From: Kiritimatiellia bacterium
GTDB lineage: Bacteria > Verrucomicrobiota > Kiritimatiellia > SLAD01
Assembly (NCBI GenBank): GCA_007127595.1
Contig: SKZA01000238.1
Location: 1 to 7,552, forward strand
DNA: 7,552 bases
Direction of reading: 5' to 3'
Under the pieces are notes generated by a model, which was not told where the DNA came from, did not search any database, and was given only the letters and a program-made list of their open reading frames with translations. Shown in pieces: positions 1 to 5,163 of the stretch. The first letter of the stretch is position 1; every line of letters starts with the position of its first letter. A program made the translations under genes and the position numbers.

Positions 1-3000
1 ACATGATGAAGATCGCGCATCGGTTCGGGATTCGCGTCTATTTCGACAATGTCATGGCGCATACGGGCGGATTCATGCCGCAAGGCGAGCCGGACGAGTT
101 GAATGATCTCGGCTTTGTGCCGTTGGATTTCCATCTCATCCGGCGCGAGGATGGCAGCTACTACAAGATTGATCATGTGGATTGGAACGACGAGTGGCAG
201 GTGCTCTATCGCAATCCGTTCTCATGGGATATCGCCACGGATTGGGGCGGATACAACAACAGTTTCGGCGCGCACGAGGGGGCGGTGGCGGAAAAATGGG
301 TGGGCGTCCGGCAACCGAATAATCCGGAATATTACGATTTCGATCATTTGGGGAATCATGTCGGGTTCGGCAACGTGACGCAGGAGATGCTGGACGAGTA
401 TCCCGAAGCCTTCGAAGAGGAGGTAAATGATTTTCTGATGCGGGCCGTGCGTTGGTTTATTCACGTGTCGAAGGCGGACGGGTTCCGGTTGGACGCGGTG
501 AAACATGTCCGGGCCGATTTCTTTGGCGCAGAGGGCGAGGGTTCGGACGAGAGTAACTTCGGCTACACGGGCCAAATTCAGTGGCAGTACAACATGACGC
601 ACGGATTCGAGGATTGGGATAATCATCGGGACGCGGTGTTTGATCCGAGCATGCCGCGGAATGATGCCATGAATTTCGGCGAGCACCTGAGCGCGCCGCC
701 GGCCGAAGGGCCATACCTGGCGCGCGGCATGCGCATCGCGAACGATAATTTCCTGAACGCGATGAGTGATATGGTCGGCGCCAACCTGTCGGGCATGGAT
801 TCCCGCAGTTACGGGATTTATGGGGATAACCCTAACGCGGTGGCCCACTATGTGATGAGTCACGATAACAACCATCTGTGGGGCGGCGACGGATCGCATC
901 CGTGGGGGAACCGGCCCCAGGCGCATGCCTTGATGCTGGCGCGGGAAGGGCTGCCCATCGTGTACACGGACGGGTATAATCAGGCGGGCGAACCGGACTA
1001 TTTCCCGAAGCCGGCGTATACCCCGTTTCTGGGCCAGTTTAATCAAGGCATGTACGGCGCGTGGCTGCCCAATCTGCTGCATATCCGGCGACACTTCGGC
1101 TGGGGCGGGCAGTGGGGGAGATGGAGCGATCAGGATCATGTGGTCTGGGTGCGAGGACTGAACGATGACCACGACGGGGCAAGCATGATGTTCGCCATGG
1201 TCCGTCGGTTTGCCGACGGGGATCGCGCCCCGTTCGAGCTCGTGGACTCCGTATTTAACGAAGGCGATGTGCTGTACAAATACAGCCACTGGGGTTCGTT
1301 CCCGGTACGGGTGCATGAAGGTAGAATACGCGAGATGAATAATGACCCCATGATGGTCGGGCCCGGCGATTGGTGGGCGGTGTCCTGGCGTATTCCGAAC
1401 GCGCCCTGGGCCTGGCGTCAGGGGAATTGGTGGGAGCGCCCCGTTCAGCCCATCATGATCAAGCAGGACGATGAACCGGTGGATACCATCTGGGTGGCGC
1501 GTCGCGACGGGCGCGACGGCGATCCGGCTTTCAATCCGTACGGATTGCCGAACGAAGACGAAACCGACCGAACCTACTACATGCCGATCCCCCGGGTGAC
1601 GTCTTCCTCGAATCTGTCGTTTGTCGCGCGCGCGGACGGGACGGCGGGGAATATCCTGATGAAACTGAACGGCGGCATCGATCTCAACGCCCAGATGTGG
1701 AGCAGCGCGAACAACCGTCGCACCGGCTCACGCGACAACCCGCCGGGCGAAGTCACCGACCTCTATATGGGCTTTGAACAGATGCGGTTCGCGCATCGGA
1801 TTGCGGAAAAATTTGCGTCCACGCATACGGAACACAATCTATGGGGTTCGCCCGGCGCGACGCATTACGAGGCGGTGATCGGAAACGCGGGCGTAGCGGG
1901 TCATAATCCCTCGGAGACGCCGAACGATTGGGAAAGCACCCATGGCCCAGCCTGGTTATGGCATAACCCGACGAACACGGCGTCGCATTTTCAGCCGCCA
2001 CCGGAAACGGCGGCGGGCCAGCCGATTCAAATCGAAGTCGAAATCGGGCATCATCCCAATGAGGATGGTCACAGGGCGTTTCTCTATTATACGACGGACG
2101 GCGAGACCTATCCTGAAGGGTCGGGCGGCGTGGGCGCGACGGGCACGCAGGCGGTCGAGCTGCATTGGGACCGGGTGGTGGGTGAACATAATCATTGGTG
2201 GGTGGGTACGATCCCGGCGCAGGCGAATGGGACGGTGTTGCGCTACAAGATCGGCGGGTACCGCGAGGATATCGGGCCCGTGTTCCCGCACAGCGAGGCG
2301 AACATCAACTTGGGGCGGCGCATGGAGACGAAGTTTATCGTCACCAATTTCAATGCCGGCACGATTACGCATTTTCCGCATAACAACTGGAACGTGGACC
2401 AGATTGAAACCGGCTTGCGCGAAGGGTTCCATGTCTTGCGCACCAAAGCTTTCCTCGGTCGCGATCCCAGCCATGCGCCGATCTATCGGGAACGGGTGCA
2501 GACGTTCTATTATGATGTCGAGCGGCCGACCGGTCGTTTCGTATGGCCCCAAAACGACGGCGAATCGATGTCCGGCAGCTATGGGTTCGTGTTGCGCACG
2601 GATATGACGGTGACGGAAGTCTGGTACAACATCGAAGAATCGGAGGACGAGGTGGAATGGACGCCGCGCGGTTGGGTGCGCGCCTCGCGCCAGAATGTGC
2701 CTGCGCCGAATGCGGATGGGACGATGGAACAGGAATGGCGATTCAATTATGACGATATCCCGACGAGTGGATGGGCGCGCGTGGATGTGGTATTGCGCGA
2801 GATCAGTTCCTCCGACGACTTGGCGCTGAGCGACGAAGAGGGCCATTTTACTACGCTGACGCGGACGATGTTCACCGGGGGCGGCCCGCGGATACGCATC
2901 ATGGACCCGCCGGCCGGCAGCGTGTTCCCGGATGGCGGCACGCTGGAAGTATGGTTAAGCACCGAACTCTGGGACGGCATTGGGCATGAGGCGCAGTTGG

Positions 3001-3599
3001 ACACCTTTACGCTTTCGGTCAACGGCATTCCGCAACCGGACGTGCATAAGTGGTTGCTCTACGACAATGAAATGCCGGAAGACGAACACGGCATCTTCTT
3101 TTCCAATCTGCCGCCGCTGGCTTCGTTCAGCAGCGACCCGGACTACGAGCACGTGATTGAAGTCTTTTTTGATCGCGCCGGCTATGACTCGCGCCAGGCT
3201 GCGCGACTGTTCCTGGCGGCCGAGCTCACCGGTTTTGCCGGGTGGCTGTATCTTAACGACCTGCCGCCGGAAACGGATCCGGATGCCGTCATGGACGGTC
3301 ACATCTATACCTATCGGCAGGCGTACATCGCCGATATCAATCCCTGGGCCGATCCTCCGCAGTATGTCGTTTTGGATGTGGAAGAGGACGTTGCGACGCA
3401 AACGCCTTCCTTTGTGTTCCCGACGTCAATGAACCGGAATTATTGGATTCAGGCCACGGATTCGTTGCGGGAACCGATGTTCGAACGCGTGCTCGGTCCG
3501 TTTCACGGCCATGGCGGCTGGCATGAACATTCCGCTGCGGAGGATTGGGAGGGGCGCGATAGGCGATACTATCGCCTTGAGGTGATTCTCCCCGAATGA
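1..3599 (+). CDS. Large GH13 alpha-amylase-family glycoside hydrolase, 5' end outside window
   Basis: Retaining alpha-glucan hydrolase of the GH13 clan, probably extracellular. Residues are numbered from the first in-window ATG (base 3), which is internal: it aligns with residue ~101 of the paralog at 5160, so ~100 residues (signal peptide, first barrel strands) are missing. GH13 conserved regions are visible: region I FDNVMAH (Asp15, His20), region II FRLDAVKH (nucleophile Asp164, Arg162, Lys167-His168), region III FGEH (acid/base Glu227), region IV VMSHD (Asp288), then GLPIVYTDGY. The barrel runs to about 365 and domain C to about 465. A module shared with the paralog covers about 480-665. 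Beta-rich, Ig/FN3-like segments follow at about 672-780 (YYTTDG), 840-950 and 960-1078, then a C-terminal part to 1198. The usual region I Asn before His is Ala19. Seven Trp lie within residues 457-477. No C-terminal anchor or sorting signal is seen. The fold is certain; the exact substrate (starch, glycogen, other alpha-glucan) is inferred. A TGA ends the gene. Confidence 0.93.
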   Translation, partial: MMKIAHRFGIRVYFDNVMAHTGGFMPQGEPDELNDLGFVPLDFHLIRREDGSYYKIDHVDWNDEWQVLYRNPFSWDIATDWGGYNNSFGAHEGAVAEKWVGVRQPNNPEYYDFDHLGNHVGFGNVTQEMLDEYPEAFEEEVNDFLMRAVRWFIHVSKADGFRLDAVKHVRADFFGAEGEGSDESNFGYTGQIQWQYNMTHGFEDWDNHRDAVFDPSMPRNDAMNFGEHLSAPPAEGPYLARGMRIANDNFLNAMSDMVGANLSGMDSRSYGIYGDNPNAVAHYVMSHDNNHLWGGDGSHPWGNRPQAHALMLAREGLPIVYTDGYNQAGEPDYFPKPAYTPFLGQFNQGMYGAWLPNLLHIRRHFGWGGQWGRWSDQDHVVWVRGLNDDHDGASMMFAMVRRFADGDRAPFELVDSVFNEGDVLYKYSHWGSFPVRVHEGRIREMNNDPMMVGPGDWWAVSWRIPNAPWAWRQGNWWERPVQPIMIKQDDEPVDTIWVARRDGRDGDPAFNPYGLPNEDETDRTYYMPIPRVTSSSNLSFVARADGTAGNILMKLNGGIDLNAQMWSSANNRRTGSRDNPPGEVTDLYMGFEQMRFAHRIAEKFASTHTEHNLWGSPGATHYEAVIGNAGVAGHNPSETPNDWESTHGPAWLWHNPTNTASHFQPPPETAAGQPIQIEVEIGHHPNEDGHRAFLYYTTDGETYPEGSGGVGATGTQAVELHWDRVVGEHNHWWVGTIPAQANGTVLRYKIGGYREDIGPVFPHSEANINLGRRMETKFIVTNFNAGTITHFPHNNWNVDQIETGLREGFHVLRTKAFLGRDPSHAPIYRERVQTFYYDVERPTGRFVWPQNDGESMSGSYGFVLRTDMTVTEVWYNIEESEDEVEWTPRGWVRASRQNVPAPNADGTMEQEWRFNYDDIPTSGWARVDVVLREISSSDDLALSDEEGHFTTLTRTMFTGGGPRIRIMDPPAGSVFPDGGTLEVWLSTELWDGIGHEAQLDTFTLSVNGIPQPDVHKWLLYDNEMPEDEHGIFFSNLPPLASFSSDPDYEHVIEVFFDRAGYDSRQAARLFLAAELTGFAGWLYLNDLPPETDPDAVMDGHIYTYRQAYIADINPWADPPQYVVLDVEEDVATQTPSFVFPTSMNRNYWIQATDSLREPMFERVLGPFHGHGGWHEHSAAEDWEGRDRRYYRLEVILPE

Positions 3600-3651
3600 G
3601 CCCAGTTCGGCGAGCCCGTGGAAGGGCGTAGTCGGGTCCGATGCCCGCCGC

Positions 3652-3672
3652 GGCGCTCGCGGAGCGAGCGCC
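3652..3672. repeat. Perfect 9-bp inverted repeat with 3-base loop (terminator-like or dispersed palindrome)
   Basis: Arm GGCGCTCGC at 3652-3660, loop GGA, arm GCGAGCGCC at 3664-3672. It starts 52 bases after the stop of the large GH13 gene. All nine pairs match and most are GC, so an RNA hairpin would be very stable. The bases after it (CTGCCTGAAG) contain no T-run, so it is not a canonical intrinsic terminator. It could protect the mRNA 3' end, act as a Rho-independent-like pause, or be one copy of a dispersed REP-like palindrome. No second full copy lies in the window; an 8-base match to the left arm (GGCGCTCG) occurs near 4873. Confidence 0.6.
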
Positions 3673-3773
3673 CTGCCTGAAGAGGTGTACTGTATTAAGC
3701 GTTCCCATTGGGTATGTGTCGGGCCGACCGTCAAGGCCGGACCCAAAGCCTCTATCGACACGAACTTAGGAAA

Positions 3774-4820
3774 ATGGAGAAAGACTTGTTACGCATCAAA
3801 GAGGAGTTGAAGCGCCGTGAGGAGCGCCTGGAGGAGTCGCTTCATGGAACGCGCGAGATGGCGGACGAATTGCGAGAGGCGCACTCGCGCTACGAGCGCC
3901 TTGTGCGCGCCACGAACGGTTTCGTGTATGCTGTGGATCTGAAAGACGGGCGCGTCGTCAATGTCGCCAACTTCCACGGTTGCGAACAGGTGACCGGATA
4001 CACGGCGGAGGAGTATGAGGCGGATCAAGGGTTGTGGCGGCGACAGGTGCATCCTGACGATGCGGGCCGAATTCTTAATCAGATGATCGAATTTTCGGCC
4101 GGCGCGTCGGTGGTCGTCATTGAGCATCGTATTTTTCATCGTGACGGCAGGGTGCGCTGGCTGAAGAATACGTCGGTGGCCCGTCGCGATGCGGGCGGGC
4201 AACTGGTCGGGTTTGACGGTTTGATCACCGACATCACCGATTTGAAGCGCGCGGAGGAGGAACGCGACACCTTGAATAAACAGTTGCGGGAGCTGGCGTT
4301 GCGCGATCCCCTGACGGGGCTCATGAATCGCCGGGGATTCGAGGAAGAACTGAAGCGGCTTTGGGACCTCTCGTTGCGTCATCCGTTCCCGATCGGTTTG
4401 TTGATGGTGGACATTGATGAGTTCAAGGCGCTGAACGACGCCTATGGGCATATCGTCGGGGATCGTGTCTTGGCGGAATGTGCCCGCTTGATCCAGTCCG
4501 TCATTCGCGGGTCCGATGTGGTCTGCCGGTTTGGCGGAGACGAAATCACCGTGCTCTTGCCTTGGTCGGAAGCCAATGAAACCCGGGGGGTGGCGGAACG
4601 TTTGTTGCAGGCGTTCCGCGCGCACGTGTTTTGCAAGGGCGCGCACGATGCGCAGGTTACAATTTCCATCGGAATGGCGAGTGTGCATCCGAATCCGTCG
4701 TTATCGACGGAACGATTTCTGTCCCGGGCGGACAAGGCTTTATATTGCGCGAAGCACAGCGGACGGAACCGCGTCTGTGTGGATGACGTCGGTGAAGGCC
4801 ACGAGGTCCCGGATGCCTAG
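3774..4820 (+). CDS. PAS-GGDEF diguanylate cyclase, soluble
   Basis: Predicted to make cyclic di-GMP from two GTP in the cytoplasm. With the ATG at 3774 as residue 1 it has 348 residues. Residues 1-45 are charged and look coiled-coil. A PAS domain of the PAS_3 type spans about 46-160, with the HPDD motif at 93-96 and a PAC end (GFDGLITDITDLKRAEEE). A short helical linker leads to the GGDEF domain at about 172-340: DPLTGLMNRRGF, then VDIDEFKALNDAYGH (metal Asp213), then the signature GGDEI at 254-258. The last signature residue is Ile instead of Phe, but the metal and catalytic acids Asp256 and Glu257 are kept. An inhibitory-site RxxD (RGSD, 245-248) sits exactly five residues before the signature, so product feedback is expected. 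No signal peptide or membrane helix is visible. Start choice: in-frame TTG 3708 and ATG 3714 are possible after a TAA at 3696-3698, but lack a nearby Shine-Dalgarno; AGGA lies just before 3774, although the gap is only 2 bases. Confidence 0.92.
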   Translation: MEKDLLRIKEELKRREERLEESLHGTREMADELREAHSRYERLVRATNGFVYAVDLKDGRVVNVANFHGCEQVTGYTAEEYEADQGLWRRQVHPDDAGRILNQMIEFSAGASVVVIEHRIFHRDGRVRWLKNTSVARRDAGGQLVGFDGLITDITDLKRAEEERDTLNKQLRELALRDPLTGLMNRRGFEEELKRLWDLSLRHPFPIGLLMVDIDEFKALNDAYGHIVGDRVLAECARLIQSVIRGSDVVCRFGGDEITVLLPWSEANETRGVAERLLQAFRAHVFCKGAHDAQVTISIGMASVHPNPSLSTERFLSRADKALYCAKHSGRNRVCVDDVGEGHEVPDA

Positions 4821-4922
4821 CACGCGCAGAATATGAAAAAAGGCACCTACAGGTGGTGAGACATGCGGAGCTGGCGCTCGGCGTTTCCTTTGAAATTCTG
4901 CTTCCGGGCGACGCTCCTTGGA

Positions 4923-4938
4923 GGGATCTTCGGATTTT
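4923..4938 (+). terminator. Weak intrinsic-terminator candidate with UUCG loop
   Basis: GGGATC (4923-4928) can pair with GATTTT (4933-4938) around a TTCG loop closed by C-G, the especially stable C(UUCG)G tetraloop. Three of the six pairs are G-U and the T-run is part of the stem, so the structure is weak overall. It lies about 100 bases after the diguanylate cyclase stop, a plausible place to end that transcript. It could equally be chance. Confidence 0.22.
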
Positions 4939-4946
4939 GTGATAAA
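4938..4946 (+). promoter_or_regulatory. Candidate extended -10 promoter element
   Basis: TGTGATAAA matches an extended -10 (TG, one base, then GATAAA against TATAAT). A poor -35 (TTGGAG, 4918-4923) sits 17 bases upstream. A near-palindrome covers 4932-4950 (GGA-x-TTTG against TAAA-x-TCC), which could be an operator over the promoter. A second -10-like hexamer, GATAAT, lies at 4974-4979 without a good -35. The AT-rich setting supports a promoter for the downstream GH13 gene, but the exact site is a guess and assumes a sigma-70-type consensus. Confidence 0.27.
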
Positions 4947-4984
4947 TTCCAGTAAAAGTGCCACATTTTAGTAGATAATGAGTC

Positions 4985-5000
4985 AAAACGCCCGCGTTTT
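4985..5000. terminator. Symmetric AAAACGC/GCGTTTT inverted repeat, terminator-like
   Basis: AAAACGC (4985-4991), CC, GCGTTTT (4994-5000) is a perfect inverted repeat. As RNA it would fold as a 6-bp stem with a 4-base loop, with an A-run before and a T-run after, the layout of a small bidirectional terminator. Its GC core is only two pairs, so strength is doubtful. If it acts on the + strand it would lie downstream of the candidate promoter and could attenuate gene 3. A protein-binding palindrome is an alternative reading. Confidence 0.28.
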
Positions 5001-5065
5001 ACTTGCTAGAAGGTTTGACTGACTCTCCCTCCGCGGGTACGTTACCCGAGTGGTTCGTAGTCCGC

Positions 5066-5072
5066 AGAGGAG
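5066..5072 (+). promoter_or_regulatory. Shine-Dalgarno for candidate small ORF
   Basis: AGAGGAG ends 4 bases before the GTG at 5077. This is a strong match to the anti-Shine-Dalgarno core and is the main reason for choosing that GTG as the start of the small ORF. Confidence 0.4.
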
Positions 5073-5076
5073 CGTC

Positions 5077-5163
5077 GTGTCGTCCGACCTTGTAGCGCAC
5101 GAGCTGGAATTGTCTTTGTTTGAGGCCCTGTGCCCCCCGCTTAGTTCAGAGGTGATTGAATGA
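5077..5163 (+). CDS. Candidate 28-codon small ORF translationally coupled to the GH13 gene
   Basis: I do not recognise the product. A GTG start preceded by AGAGGAG opens a 28-residue acidic peptide beginning MSSDLVAHELELSLFEALC and ending SSEVIE. Its TGA stop (5161-5163) overlaps the ATG of the next gene (5160-5162) as ATGA, the usual layout for translational coupling, and its last codons carry the GAGGTGA Shine-Dalgarno of that gene. There is no signal peptide or membrane segment. The frame stays open upstream to a TGA at 5020-5022. It may be a leader peptide that controls loading of ribosomes onto the amylase, or a chance open frame. The small size, GTG start and lack of a known family keep this tentative. 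Confidence 0.35.
   Translation: MSSDLVAHELELSLFEALCPPLSSEVIE
5148..5155 (+). promoter_or_regulatory. Shine-Dalgarno fixing the start of the exported GH13 gene
   Basis: AGAGGTGA sits 4 bases before the ATG at 5160 and matches the anti-Shine-Dalgarno well. It selects 5160 over the in-frame ATGs at 5172 and 5178, and leaves the positively charged N-region (Lys, Arg) of the signal peptide in place. Confidence 0.65.

Larger units (their letters stand above)
4821..5076. other. Intergenic region with AT-rich core and several short inverted repeats
   Basis: This stretch lies between the diguanylate cyclase stop and the candidate small ORF. I see no convincing full-length gene in it. Its core at about 4930-5000 is clearly AT-richer than the GC-rich genes on both sides, which suits a promoter. 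It contains an imperfect long hairpin (GGAGC at 4867-4871 against GCTCC at 4913-4917, with further inner pairing), a small hairpin with a TTCG loop, an AAAACGC/GCGTTTT inverted repeat, and CGGGTA-CGT-TACCCG at 5034-5048. A 14-codon ATG ORF (4978-5022, MSQNARVLLARRFD) is present but has no Shine-Dalgarno. Confidence 0.5.

Noticed and set aside
222..1316. 364-residue open frame on the - strand inside gene 1 (similar cases at 1956-2846, 3789-4688 and 5838-6788)
   Set aside because: All four are in exact codon register with the + strand genes. Such frames appear when TTA, CTA and TCA codons are rare in the real gene. Their products are His/Arg/Val-rich with no recognisable domain, while the + strand has clear catalytic motifs.
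1942..2607. 221-residue + strand open frame overlapping gene 1 in another frame
   Set aside because: The product is dominated by Arg and Ser without any domain, as expected for a shifted reading of a GC-rich gene; gene 1 is continuous through it.
3693..3698. TATTAA as a -10 for the diguanylate cyclase
   Set aside because: No acceptable -35 lies 16-18 bases upstream; a 4-of-6 match alone is not enough.
3708..3773. 22-residue N-terminal extension of the diguanylate cyclase from TTG 3708 or ATG 3714
   Set aside because: No Shine-Dalgarno at a suitable distance and no sign of conserved structure; the coiled-coil starts right after ATG 3774. The extension cannot be fully excluded because the AGGA before 3774 is closer than ideal.
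4938..4942. TGTGA half of a CRP-type site
   Set aside because: The matching TCACA half is missing at the required spacing.
5035..5068. tRNA-like string (TACCCGAGTGGTTCG resembles a tRNA-Ser/Leu D-arm)
   Set aside because: No acceptor stem, anticodon arm or T-arm follows at the right distances.
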